From Polyangia bacterium (GTDB lineage: Bacteria > Myxococcota_A > Polyangia > Nannocystales > Nannocystaceae): a DNA stretch of 64,000 nucleotides. Within the stretch, counting starts at the first letter, position 1. Every line of letters begins with the position of its first letter. Below are positions 34,774 to 43,457 of this stretch, in pieces. The DNA lies in assembly GCA_030430565.1 (NCBI GenBank), contig JAUIKS010000005.1, positions 310,001-374,000 of the forward strand. The letters run 5' to 3'. The position numbers and the translations under genes are program-made. Under the pieces are notes generated by a model. It had not been told where the DNA came from and searched no databases. It saw only the letters and a list, made by a program, of their open reading frames with translations.

Positions 34774-36598
34774 CCCAAGGAGCATATTGGCCGGCAAGCG
34801 GCAGAAGCGCTCGTTCCGCGAGCGCACCGTCGCGCCGCTGCTGCGCTTCTGGGGCTTCATGCGGGTGCAGCGGCGCTGGATCCTCCTCGGGCTCCTGATG
34901 ATCCCGCTCGTCGCGACCATGACCGCGATCCGCCCGCTCCTGCTCAAGGAGGCCGTGGATGTCGACATCCCCGCGAAGGACATCATCGGCCTGCGCTTCA
35001 CCGCGATGCTGTTCATGGGCGCCGTCACGGCCCAGTTCCTCGCGAACGCGACCCAGATCTACGCGCTGCAGCGGGCCGGCTACACCGTCATCGCGAACCT
35101 GCGGCGCACCGTGTTTCAGCACGTCACCCGGCTGCCGGCGCGATTCTTCGACCATCACCCGGTCGGCACGCTGCTGTCCCGAAGCACCAGCGACGTCGAG
35201 GCCTTGAGCGAGACGATGTCGTTCGGGGTCTTCACGATCCTCACCGACATCATCGTCATCCTGACCACGCTCGCCGTGATGTTCACGTTGAGCGCGCGCC
35301 TCACCCTGATCTCGCTGGCCGTCGCGCCGCTGCTCGCGATCATCGTGCGGGTGTTCTCCCGCAAGCTCCGCGGCCTGCAGCTCGAGGTCCGGCGCGCCCA
35401 GGGGGCCCAGAGCGGGTACCTGACCGAGCAGATCACCGGCGTCACGGTGGTCCAGCTGTTTCGCCGACAAGAAGAGGCGGCCGGTGAGTACAAGCGCCTC
35501 GGCGGTCGCTACCTGCGCGCGACCAAGACCGCGAACATCTACGACGCGCTGCTCTACGCGCTCATGGACGGCATCAGCGCGCTGTGCATCGCGCTGATGA
35601 TCTACTTCGCCGCGCCGAGCGTGACCACGGCCGGCGAGGGCGCGCTCACCCTCGGCCTGCTGTTCGCCTTCGTCGACTACCTGCAGCGCGTGTTCATCCC
35701 GATCCGCGAGTTCTCCGGGAAGCTCGCCACGATCCAGCGCGCGCTCGCGGCCCTCGACCGCATCTACGGCCTGCTCGATGAGCCAGCCGAGGATCGGACC
35801 GAGCCCGGCGCGCCGGACGTGCTCGCGCGCTGGCGCGGCGGCATCGAGGTCCGCGACCTCCGCTTCCGCTACCGCGAGGACGGGCCCGAGATCCTCCGCG
35901 GGATCTCCTTTGACATCGCGCCCGGCGAGGTCGTCGCGGTCGTCGGCCGGACGGGCTCGGGCAAGACCAGCCTCGGCCGTGTGCTGACCCGCAGCTACGA
36001 CGGCTACGAGGGCAGCGTCGCCCTGCAGACCGCCGAGGGCGCGCTCGAGGTTCGCGACATAAAACCCGACGCCCTGCGCCGCCACATCTTGATGGTTCAG
36101 CAGGACGTGTTCCTGTTCCAGGACGATGTCGCCTTCAACGTCGCGCTCGGCGAGCCGGGGCTGGACGGCGAGCCCGCGCGCATCGAGGCCGCGCTCGAGA
36201 CCGTGCAGGCGGCTGACTTCGTGCGCGAGCGCGGCGGCGTCGCCATGGCGGTCGGCGAGCGCGGGCGCAACCTCTCGGCCGGTGAGGCCCAGCTGATCGC
36301 CTTCGCGCGGGTGGCCGCGCGGCAGCCGACGCTGCTGATCCTCGACGAGGCGACCGCGAGCGTCGACAGCGTCACCGAGAACAAGGTCCAGGCGGCGATC
36401 GAGCGGCTGCTCGAGGGGCGCAGTGTCCTCGTGATCGCCCACCGCTTAAGCACGATCCGCCGCGCTGACAAGATCTTGGTGCTCGGCGACGGACAGCTGC
36501 TCGAGCAGGGCTCCCACGACGAGCTGATGGCGCTCGGGGGCACCTACGCCGAGCTCTATCAGATGGGCTTTGAAGAAGAGCCGCCCGAGGGCGCGTGA
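34766..36598 (+). CDS. ABC exporter half-transporter, subunit with non-canonical signature
   Basis: The 610-residue partner has six membrane helices and an ATPase with Walker A GRTGSGKTS, Q-loop MVQQDVFLF, signature LSAGEAQL in place of LSGGQ, canonical Walker B LLILDEATASVD and H-loop IAHRLS. Combined with the upstream subunit, one composite site has Asp for Glu and the altered signature, while the other site is fully canonical. This is the known asymmetry of heterodimeric exporters such as TM287/288. The ATG lies inside the end of the first gene, so 1:1 synthesis is likely. The htrA-like gene starts 66 nt after its stop. Confidence 0.93.
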   Translation: MADPRSILAGKRQKRSFRERTVAPLLRFWGFMRVQRRWILLGLLMIPLVATMTAIRPLLLKEAVDVDIPAKDIIGLRFTAMLFMGAVTAQFLANATQIYALQRAGYTVIANLRRTVFQHVTRLPARFFDHHPVGTLLSRSTSDVEALSETMSFGVFTILTDIIVILTTLAVMFTLSARLTLISLAVAPLLAIIVRVFSRKLRGLQLEVRRAQGAQSGYLTEQITGVTVVQLFRRQEEAAGEYKRLGGRYLRATKTANIYDALLYALMDGISALCIALMIYFAAPSVTTAGEGALTLGLLFAFVDYLQRVFIPIREFSGKLATIQRALAALDRIYGLLDEPAEDRTEPGAPDVLARWRGGIEVRDLRFRYREDGPEILRGISFDIAPGEVVAVVGRTGSGKTSLGRVLTRSYDGYEGSVALQTAEGALEVRDIKPDALRRHILMVQQDVFLFQDDVAFNVALGEPGLDGEPARIEAALETVQAADFVRERGGVAMAVGERGRNLSAGEAQLIAFARVAARQPTLLILDEATASVDSVTENKVQAAIERLLEGRSVLVIAHRLSTIRRADKILVLGDGQLLEQGSHDELMALGGTYAELYQMGFEEEPPEGA

Positions 36599-36664
36599 GC
36601 GCTCGACGGTCCGCCGCGCCCACCCGGGAATAGCTCGCGCGAGCGCGTGGTTGGCACCCACGAC

Positions 36665-38164
36665 ATGGCACACGCGCATCAGGGCAACTTTCGTCGAGGG
36701 CGACTGCGCTCACCACGAGCGTTGATCAGCTACTTCTTGCTCACGGGCTTCGGAGCCGCCGCCATCGCCTTTGGCTGCACGGGCGAAGGCGAAGCTCGCG
36801 CCGAGGCCGCGCTCCCGAGCCTGTGGGGCGATCAGGCCAACGCCGAGCTCGCCGAAGGAGTTCAGCAGGCCAGCTACGACCCGCGCCAGAGCTTGGCGCC
36901 GCTCGTCAAGCAGGTCGGCCCCGCGGTCATCAGCGTGCGCACGAGCCAGGCGCCGCGACGCGGCGGCGTCGACCTCCGCATGTTCCCCTTCGGACAGCCG
37001 GGTCAAGGGACGCCCGCGCCGGAGGGCGTCGGCTCAGGCTTCATCATCTCGGCCGACGGCCTCGCCGTCACCAACCACCACGTCATCAAGAACGCCGAGC
37101 GGATCGAGGTCAAGCTGTCCGACGGCCGGGTGCACCGCGCCTCGGTGCTCGGCTCCGATCCGTACACCGACCTCGCGCTGCTCAAGCTCGAGGGCGCGAG
37201 CGGACTGCAGGCGGTGCCGCTCGGCTCGAGCGGCGATCTTCAGGTCGGCGACTGGGTGCTCGCGCTCGGCTCACCCATGGGGCTCGAGCAGACCGCGACC
37301 ATCGGCATCATCTCGGCCAAGGGGCGCGGCAGCCTCGGCCTGTACCAAAACAGCTACATCGACTTTATCCAGACCGACGCCGCGATCTCCCCCGGCAACA
37401 GCGGCGGCCCGCTGTTCAACCTCAAGGGCGAGGTGATCGGCATCAACACGGCGATCCACGCCTACGGCCGCGGCATCGGCTTCTCGGTCCCGGTGGACCA
37501 GGCCAAGAACGTCGTCGAGCAGCTGAAGAAGACCGGCAAGGTCGTCCGCGGTTGGCTCGGGATCAGCGGCCGTGACGTCGAGCCCGCCGTCGGCGCGAAC
37601 ACCAAGCCCGGCGCGATCGTCGGTCAGGTTCACGGCGGCACGCCGGCCGCCGCCGCGGGGCTGCGCGCCCAGGACCGCATCACCGCCGTCAACGGCGTGG
37701 CGATCGAGAGCTTCGCCGACCTGCGCGGACGGATCGCCGAGCGCAAACCCGGCGAGACGGTCGTCTTCACCCTCGACCGTGACGGTCGCAGCAAGACCCT
37801 CAACGTCAAGCTCGGCGAGCTCCCCGACGAGCGCACGCTCGCGGGTCTCGGTCGCGGCGCGAGCCCGTTCGGCGGCGACGGCGGGCGCGGCGGCAGCGGG
37901 CAAGATCTCTTCAAGAAGGGCAAGCCGCGGCTCGGGGTCGAGGTCAACGAGCGAGACGGGCGCCTCGCGATCAGCTCCGTCAGCCCCGACTCACTGGCCG
38001 CGCAGCTGCGCCTGCGGCCCGGCGACGTGATCGAGTCGATCAACGGTCAAGACATTCGCGCGACCGAAGACGTCGCCCGCGCGCTCAGCCGCGATCGTCA
38101 CCGCGTCGAGGTCACGGTCAAGCGCGGCAGCACAACCCACACCGCCGTCATGGACCGGCGTTAG
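36665..38164 (+). CDS. htrA: HtrA/DegP-type periplasmic serine protease, lipoprotein form
   Basis: HtrA proteases degrade or refold damaged envelope proteins. The 499-residue precursor has an N-terminal hydrophobic segment ending AIAFGC (possible lipobox, Cys38) and a trypsin-like domain with His139 (VTNHHVI), Asp169 (DPYTDLALL) and Ser246 (ISPGNSGGPL). Two PDZ domains follow (about 300-390 and 420-495; RGWLGISGRDV, LRAQDRITAVNGVAI, LRPGDVIESINGQDI). A Gly/Arg linker joins the PDZ domains. A GTG six codons upstream is possible, but the ATG is preferred. An intrinsic terminator follows. Confidence 0.93.
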   Translation: MAHAHQGNFRRGRLRSPRALISYFLLTGFGAAAIAFGCTGEGEARAEAALPSLWGDQANAELAEGVQQASYDPRQSLAPLVKQVGPAVISVRTSQAPRRGGVDLRMFPFGQPGQGTPAPEGVGSGFIISADGLAVTNHHVIKNAERIEVKLSDGRVHRASVLGSDPYTDLALLKLEGASGLQAVPLGSSGDLQVGDWVLALGSPMGLEQTATIGIISAKGRGSLGLYQNSYIDFIQTDAAISPGNSGGPLFNLKGEVIGINTAIHAYGRGIGFSVPVDQAKNVVEQLKKTGKVVRGWLGISGRDVEPAVGANTKPGAIVGQVHGGTPAAAAGLRAQDRITAVNGVAIESFADLRGRIAERKPGETVVFTLDRDGRSKTLNVKLGELPDERTLAGLGRGASPFGGDGGRGGSGQDLFKKGKPRLGVEVNERDGRLAISSVSPDSLAAQLRLRPGDVIESINGQDIRATEDVARALSRDRHRVEVTVKRGSTTHTAVMDRR

Positions 38165-38214
38165 CAGAAAGGATCCTCCGACCACCCCTCCGACACCCCC
38201 CCTGTCCCTTGAGA

Positions 38215-38250
38215 AAGACCCCCGCGCCTCGCGGGGGTCTTATTTATTGT
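38215..38250 (+). terminator. Intrinsic terminator after htrA
   Basis: A 12-bp stem AAGACCCCCGCG / CGCGGGGGTCTT (38215-38226 and 38230-38241) with loop CCT is followed by ATTTATTGTT. The A-run before it could also serve the minus strand, but no convergent gene is present. Confidence 0.9.
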
Positions 38251-38367
38251 TGCTCGTTTTTTCGTCGAGCGCCCGAGCGCTCGATCTGACGGCCGCCGCC
38301 GCCGCGCTCGTCTACGAGAACTCACGGCGATGTCGACGCCCGCGGGCCTCCGCGCGCGCGCGTCGGC

Positions 38368-38396
38368 TTGTGAGGCCCCTGCGCAGTGCTTATGCT
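38368..38396 (+). promoter_or_regulatory. Candidate trxB promoter
   Basis: TTGTGA (38368-38373), a 17-nt spacer and TATGCT (38391-38396) resemble a sigma-70 promoter. The -10 ends 11 nt before the trxB ATG, so the leader would be only a few bases. Confidence 0.5.
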
Positions 38397-38407
38397 GCCG
38401 CGCGATC

Positions 38408-39352
38408 ATGCAAGAGAACAGCCACAGCAAGGTCCTGATCCTCGGCGCCGGCCCTGCCGGCTACACCGCGGCGGTCTACGCCGCGCGCGCCAACCTAGCG
38501 CCCACGGTCATCGCCGGCCCGCAGCCCGGCGGTCAGCTCACGACCACGACCGATGTCGAGAACTACCCCGGCTACCCCAAGGGGGTCACCGGGCCCGACA
38601 TGATGGATGAGTTCAAGGCGCAGGCCGAGCGCTTCGGGACCCGCGTGATCTACGACCTGGCGATCGAGGCAGATCTGTCCAAGCGGCCATTTGAGATCAA
38701 GGGCGAGGACGGCGTCTACACCTGCGACGCGCTGATCATCGCGACCGGCGCGAGCGCCAAGTACCTCGGGCTGCCCAACGAGCAGCGTCTGCAGAAGAGC
38801 GGCGGCGGCGTCACGGCCTGCGCCACCTGCGACGGCATGTTCTACCGCGACCAAGACGTCTGCGTGATCGGCGGCGGCGACACGGCCATGGAGGAGGCTT
38901 CCTTCCTCACGCGGATGTGTCGCAGCGTGCACCTGATCCACCGGCGCGACGCCTTCCGCGCCAGCAAGATCATGCAGAAGCGCGTGCTCGAGAACCCCAA
39001 GATCACGGTCCACTGGAACCGCGAGGTCGTCGACGTGCTCGGCGACGATCGGGTCACCGGGGTGCGCTTGAAGAACACCCAGAGCGGCGAGACCGACGAG
39101 ATCCTCGAGGTCACCGGGGTGTTTTTGGCGATCGGTCACAAGCCCAACAGCGACCCCTTCAAGGGGCAGCTCACCATGGACGAGGCCGGCTACCTGGTGC
39201 TGCCGAACCCCGGGCGGACGATGACCAACGTCGAGGGCGTGTTCGCCTGCGGCGACGTCGCGGACAAGATGTACCGCCAGGCCGTGACCGCAGCGGGCAC
39301 CGGCTGCATGGCGGCGATCGACGCCGAGCGCTGGCTCGCCGAGCAGGAGTGA
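38408..39352 (+). CDS. trxB: Thioredoxin reductase
   Basis: TrxB uses NADPH and FAD to reduce thioredoxin. The 314-residue product has the FAD-binding LILGAGPAGYTAAVYAARA, GGQLTTTTDVENYPGYP, the redox-active CATC (Cys138 and Cys141) in VTACATCDGMFYR, the NADPH-binding VIGGGDTAMEEASFLT and HRRDAFRASKI, and the C-terminal FACGDVADKMYRQAVTAAGTGCMAA. All motifs are intact and the length is standard. The ATG at 38408 begins the conserved part; upstream codons in frame look random. The gene is probably monocistronic, between a terminator and a long spacer. Confidence 0.97.
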   Translation: MQENSHSKVLILGAGPAGYTAAVYAARANLAPTVIAGPQPGGQLTTTTDVENYPGYPKGVTGPDMMDEFKAQAERFGTRVIYDLAIEADLSKRPFEIKGEDGVYTCDALIIATGASAKYLGLPNEQRLQKSGGGVTACATCDGMFYRDQDVCVIGGGDTAMEEASFLTRMCRSVHLIHRRDAFRASKIMQKRVLENPKITVHWNREVVDVLGDDRVTGVRLKNTQSGETDEILEVTGVFLAIGHKPNSDPFKGQLTMDEAGYLVLPNPGRTMTNVEGVFACGDVADKMYRQAVTAAGTGCMAAIDAERWLAEQE

Positions 39353-39364
39353 GACCGCTGCCGT

Positions 39365-39396
39365 ATGTCCGATTGATCGGGCGAACGATCGGACAT
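39365..39396. promoter_or_regulatory. Nine-bp inverted repeat downstream of trxB
   Basis: ATGTCCGAT (39365-39373) and ATCGGACAT (39388-39396) form a perfect inverted repeat with a 14-nt spacer, starting 13 nt after the trxB stop. No T-run follows, so it is either a weak terminator or an operator for the gene at 39649. The rest of this 296-base spacer shows no gene. Confidence 0.35.
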
Positions 39397-39648
39397 GCGC
39401 GAAAATGCACGTTCGCGCGCAATCGCTCCGCCGCCTCCCATCGCTGAGTCACAACACCACACGACGCGTTTCTTTGCGTGTGCACGGGGTGCATGAGACA
39501 GGTTGGGGGCGGCGGCCGACAGCCCCCGCGAAACGCCGCGAGCGGCCCGCGAGCGCGCGAACTGAGGGCTTCGTTGACCGTGCACAGAACTCGCGCGCGG
39601 GCGCGGTAGTCGTGGAACGCGGCGATCACCTGCGGTAGCCTGATCGTG

Positions 39649-40368
39649 ATGGCGACGGGATTGGAAGAGATCGGGATTCGCGATGATGTCGATGACCTTC
39701 CGCCGGTCGTTCAGCAACCATCGACGTCCGGCGCGAGCGAGCCGGGCGGCAAGCTCGAGCTGACCACGGTCCCCGCCGGCGCCGCCGATGACCCCGGCGC
39801 GCGCGAGCTCCCCGCGCGTCGTCACAGCGCCCGGAGGATCGCGCCCGTCATCTTGCTCGAGCAGCCGGTCACCGAGCCGACTGCAGCGAAGAGCGCCGAC
39901 AACCCAAACTTCGAAGAGTGGCTCGAGCGGGTGCCGCTGCTCCGCGGCGTGCACCCCCGGCACATCCGACAGATCGCGCGGCTCGGCTTCGAAGAGCGCT
40001 TTGAGTCCGGCGAGTTCGTGTTCCGCTTCGGCGATCCCGGCGAGGACATCTACATCGTGCTCGAGGGGACCATCCGGATCCTCCGCAACATCGGTGACAT
40101 CGGCGAGGAGGCCCTGGCGATCCTGCGCCCCGGTCATCACTTCGGCGAGATGTCGTTCCTCGACAACGGCGCCAAGCGCTCGGCCGACGCGCACGTGCAG
40201 CACGGCGCGAGGGTCCTGCGGCTGCCGATGCGCCCGCTGCGAGATCTGATGTTCGTCGATCGCGACCTCGCGCACGATCTGCTCTGGCGCTTTGTTCGCG
40301 GGCTGACCAAGCGCGTGCGCGACTCCAACGATCGCCTGACGATGTTCACGAGCTCCGCTCGCTTCTGA
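39649..40368 (+). CDS. Cyclic-nucleotide-binding-domain protein
   Basis: The 239-residue soluble protein has a disordered N-terminus (about 1-80) and a CNMP-binding domain (about 85-215). The domain is recognised by FESGEFVFRFGDPGEDIYIVLEGTIRIL and the phosphate-binding cassette FGEMSFLDNGAKRSADAHV, where Arg and Ser/Ala contact the cyclic nucleotide. No helix-turn-helix follows: the C-terminus is one helix (LLWRFVRGLTKRVRDSNDRL). It is therefore a stand-alone cAMP/cGMP sensor or regulatory subunit, not a Crp-type factor. TAGCCT (39636-39641) lies 7 nt before the ATG without a Shine-Dalgarno, so a leaderless mRNA is possible. Confidence 0.88.
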   Translation: MATGLEEIGIRDDVDDLPPVVQQPSTSGASEPGGKLELTTVPAGAADDPGARELPARRHSARRIAPVILLEQPVTEPTAAKSADNPNFEEWLERVPLLRGVHPRHIRQIARLGFEERFESGEFVFRFGDPGEDIYIVLEGTIRILRNIGDIGEEALAILRPGHHFGEMSFLDNGAKRSADAHVQHGARVLRLPMRPLRDLMFVDRDLAHDLLWRFVRGLTKRVRDSNDRLTMFTSSARF

Positions 40369-40535
40369 GCGGCTCGCGTCGCGCGACCGCTGCGTTGTCA
40401 TACGTGCACGGATCGCGGGCGCGCGTGACAAAATTTCCAAGCGCGGGTAGACGCGCGGCGTTCCCTTCGGGTCTTTCGGTCAGCTCGGTGCGCTACGCTT
40501 CGGCACAGCGCGTGCATTGTTCACGCGTACCGCCT

Positions 40536-40724
40536 ATGGCCGCGATCGACTCCCTGCTCTCCCTCGCCTCCTCGCAAAACGCCGACACCCTGCGCCTCGC
40601 GGTCGGAGAGGCGCCGACCCTCGAGCGCGGGGAGCAGCCGATCCCGCTGTCGATGCCGCCGCTCGATCGCGAGCTGACCGAGGTGTTTTTATTTAAAGGA
40701 GCTCGTGCCGGCGGCGCAGCGTGA
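40536..40724 (+). pseudogene. N-terminal segment of PilT-like protein, out of frame with the rest
   Basis: From ATG 40536 the frame encodes MAAIDSLLSLASSQNADTLR and then PLSMPPLDRELTEVF, the N-terminal domain expected before the PilT-like ATPase. It then shifts and stops at 40724. The natural continuation (KELVPAAQRDELARAG) is in the next frame and starts within 10 bases. The junction reads TTTATTTA (40687-40694). Removing one TTTA restores a single open frame reading EVFLKELVPAAQ across the junction. This is therefore a real, assembly-derived or slippage-type frameshift, not a separate gene. Confidence 0.7.
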
Positions 40725-42045
40725 TGAGCTGGCCCGCGCGGGGGCGCTCCGGTGTCGGTATCTCGCGCCTGGCGGGGTCGCGTATGAGGTCGAGGTCTCG
40801 GGCGGCGGCGACAGCTTGAAGATCGCGCTGCAGCGGGAGGGCGCGGCCCCGCGTGCGGGCGGTCGACGCGGCGCCGCCTCCGAGACGTCGAGAAAGGTGT
40901 CGAGGCGGAGGCCGGAGCGTGAGGCGCGGCGTGAGCGAGCCGAGCCCGCGCCCCGCGACTCGCTCGAGCCGCGCCCGCCGCGGGCGCTCGAGTCGCTCCT
41001 GGCCGCGGCGCTCGAGCGCGGGGCCTCCGACATCATGCTGTCCTCGGGGACTTATCCGCGCGCGCGCGTGGGCGGCGACTTCCTGCCGATCGGCTCCCAC
41101 GATCACAGCGACGAGCTGATCTCCGCGTTCGTCGAGGAGGCGCTCACGGACGAGCTGCGCGCCCGCTTTGAGCGCGAGGGCAGCGTCGACATGCCCATGA
41201 CCGTCACCGTGAAGCACTCGCCCCGGCGGATGCGCGCGAACCTGTTTCGTCAATTTCGCGGCCTCGCGCTCGCGCTCCGACCGATCCGCGAGATCGTCCC
41301 GAAGCTGCGCGAGCTCGGGCTGCCCGAGAACCTCGGCGAACTCACCGACTACCCGAACGGCCTCGTGCTGCTGTGCGGCCCGACCGGCTCGGGGAAGTCG
41401 ACGACGCTGGCGGCGTTGATCCGGCGGATCAACTACGGGCGCCCTCGCCACGTCATCACCATCGAGGACCCGATCGAGTACATCCACAACCCCCGCAAGC
41501 AGTCGCTGATCCATCAGCGCGAGGTCGGCGTGCACGTCTCGAGCTTCGCCGCGGGTCTGCGGGCGGCGCTGCGCGAGAGCCCCGACATCATCCTGCTCGG
41601 CGAGATGCGCGATCACGACACCATCGCGGCCGCGCTGACCGCCGCTGAGACCGGGCACCTCGTGCTCTCGACGCTGCACAGCGCCAACGCGGCCATGGCG
41701 ATCGATCGGATCATCGACGTGTTCCCGGCCCACCAGCAGCGCCAGGTCCGGATCCAGCTCGCGGCCGTGCTGCGCGCGACCGTCACCCAGGTGCTGCTGC
41801 CCGCCTCGGGCGGTCAGCGCCTGCCAGCGATCGAGAAGATGATCGTGACGCCGGCGATCGCCGCGAAGATCCGCGAGGAGCGAGTGCACCAGCTCGCCAG
41901 CGACATTCAGACGGGCAAGGCCGACGGGATGGTGACGCTCGAGCAATCCCTCGCGGCGCTCGTGCGCGCTGGCAAGGTGAAGCCGGCGGTCGCGCGGCTC
42001 GCGGCCCGAAACCCGCGGGCGCTCGAAGAGCTGCTCCGCATCTAA
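40705..42045 (+). CDS. PilT/PilU-like type IV pilus ATPase (5' end frameshifted)
   Basis: PilT-family hexameric ATPases drive pilus retraction and twitching. This frame encodes a second part of the N-terminal domain, an Arg-rich linker (about 45-90) and a full PilT core. The core has the ASDIMLSSGTYP entry motif, Walker A LLCGPTGSGKSTTLAAL, the Asp box IEDPIEYIHNP, Walker B-region ESPDIILLGEMRD and the His box HLVLSTLHSANA, then the C-terminal LPAIEKMIV region. The GTG at 40705 is only a formal start: AAAGGAG precedes it by 3 nt, too close for normal initiation, and the natural N-terminus lies in another frame upstream (40536-40724). The core is intact, so the protein could still work if initiated or shifted. 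Confidence 0.88.
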   Translation: MPAAQRDELARAGALRCRYLAPGGVAYEVEVSGGGDSLKIALQREGAAPRAGGRRGAASETSRKVSRRRPEREARRERAEPAPRDSLEPRPPRALESLLAAALERGASDIMLSSGTYPRARVGGDFLPIGSHDHSDELISAFVEEALTDELRARFEREGSVDMPMTVTVKHSPRRMRANLFRQFRGLALALRPIREIVPKLRELGLPENLGELTDYPNGLVLLCGPTGSGKSTTLAALIRRINYGRPRHVITIEDPIEYIHNPRKQSLIHQREVGVHVSSFAAGLRAALRESPDIILLGEMRDHDTIAAALTAAETGHLVLSTLHSANAAMAIDRIIDVFPAHQQRQVRIQLAAVLRATVTQVLLPASGGQRLPAIEKMIVTPAIAAKIREERVHQLASDIQTGKADGMVTLEQSLAALVRAGKVKPAVARLAARNPRALEELLRI

Positions 42046-42069
42046 TGTGCTCGATGGGACAGGTGAGCC

Positions 42070-43371
42070 CTAAAGGTACGGCCGCAGGGTGTCGAGGAAG
42101 CGGCCGCGGGCCTTGATCGTGCGCAGGTTGCCGTAGTGCCCGACGATCATGCGGTCGATAAAGACGAGCTCGGGCGGCGGCTGGAACGAGTCGAGCAGCT
42201 TGAGCGAGTCCGGGACGAGCTTCATGACGTCGTCGTGGATCGTCGCGCTGCCGTAGTCGAACACCTCGTCGCCCAGGAACGGCTCGGCGAAGGCGTCGCG
42301 CCAGCGCTTGTAGAATTGATAGGGGACCGGCGGTCCGTCGAGCCGGCGCACGCCGAGCGCCCTCAGCCCGCGCTCGACCCCGGGGTAGTCCTCGGCCAGG
42401 CCCGCGCGGATCGTCGTCTTGTAGGCGTCGATGACCTCGCGCGGGATCTTCTTGATGCAGCCGAAGTCGTAGAGGACGATCGTGCCGTCGGGGCGGATCG
42501 CGAGGTTGCCGGGGTTGGGGTCGGCGTGGATGCAGCGAAAGTCGAACAGCTGCTCGGCCATCATCGAGAACAGGTGCTGCCCGATGGTGTCGCGCGTCTC
42601 CTGGCTGTAGCCGCGCGCGTCGAGCTCGTCGAGCGAGTCACCTGGCTCAAAGGTCAGTGTCAGCACGCGCTGCGCCGAGCGCTCGCCGACGACCTCGGGG
42701 ACCACCACGAACTCGTGCTTCTGGTGGTACTCGCGGAACAGGCGCACGTTGTCGGCCTCGTTGCAGTAGTCGAGCTCCTCCATCAGGCGCGCCCGGACCT
42801 CGCGGAACACCGCGTCCATGTCCTGCTTCTTGACCTTCATCAGGCCGCCGGCGCGCAGCACCAGCTTGAGGTGCGCGAGGTCGGAGTCGACGGCCCCGTC
42901 GACCCCGGGGTACTGGACCTTGACGACGACCTCGCGGCCGTCGTCCGTGGTCGCGCGGTGGACCTGCCCGATCGAGGCCGAGGCGAAGGGCTCACGCTCG
43001 AACCGCTGAAACAGGGTCTCGGGCGGCGCGCCGAGCTCGGACTCGATCTGCTCGGCGATGACCTCGAAGGCCATGGGCGGCGCCTGCTTCTGCAGCGCCT
43101 TGAGCGGCTCGGCCAGCTCGCGCGGCAGGATGTCGCTGGCGATCGAGGCCATCTGCCCGACCTTCATGACCGCGCCCTTGAGCTCGCCCAGGGTCTTGGC
43201 GATCAGCTCGCCGTTGAGCTCGTTGACCGCCGCGCGCTCGGCCGCCGCGTCCTCGGGCGACTGAAACACCGACTTGATGCGCGACTTCGCGTACTGGCCC
43301 GCGACCGAGGCCGTCATGCCGGCGAGGCGCAAAAACCTGCGCCCTCTGGTAACTGGCCGATCGTCACTCAT
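42070..43371 (-). CDS. ABC1/AarF/UbiB-family atypical kinase
   Basis: UbiB-family proteins are kinase-fold ATPases linked to quinone and lipid metabolism. The 433-residue protein has the KxGQ motif in LKGAVMKVGQMASI, the Ala-rich loop FASASIGQVHRA, VVVKVQYPGV (ATP-binding Lys), the ExD motif in EELDYCNEADN, catalytic HADPNPGNL and YDFGCIKKIP. All hallmarks are present. No C-terminal membrane helices are obvious. The stop lies 24 bases from that of the convergent PilT-like gene. The acyltransferase gene upstream, on the same strand, could form an operon with it. Confidence 0.92.
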   Translation of the reverse strand: MSDDRPVTRGRRFLRLAGMTASVAGQYAKSRIKSVFQSPEDAAAERAAVNELNGELIAKTLGELKGAVMKVGQMASIASDILPRELAEPLKALQKQAPPMAFEVIAEQIESELGAPPETLFQRFEREPFASASIGQVHRATTDDGREVVVKVQYPGVDGAVDSDLAHLKLVLRAGGLMKVKKQDMDAVFREVRARLMEELDYCNEADNVRLFREYHQKHEFVVVPEVVGERSAQRVLTLTFEPGDSLDELDARGYSQETRDTIGQHLFSMMAEQLFDFRCIHADPNPGNLAIRPDGTIVLYDFGCIKKIPREVIDAYKTTIRAGLAEDYPGVERGLRALGVRRLDGPPVPYQFYKRWRDAFAEPFLGDEVFDYGSATIHDDVMKLVPDSLKLLDSFQPPPELVFIDRMIVGHYGNLRTIKARGRFLDTLRPYL

Positions 43372-43457
43372 GGGCGGCGCCTTGGCTTCGCGGCGAACAT
43401 GCCACGATTTCTACTGTGCCGACCCGCGCGTGTCTCCGCAAGCGCGCTTCGTCCCGC

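Noticed and set aside
40395..40535. Separate small gene before the PilT-like N-terminal segment
   Set aside because: Codons before ATG 40536 do not resemble protein, and the real frame begins there.
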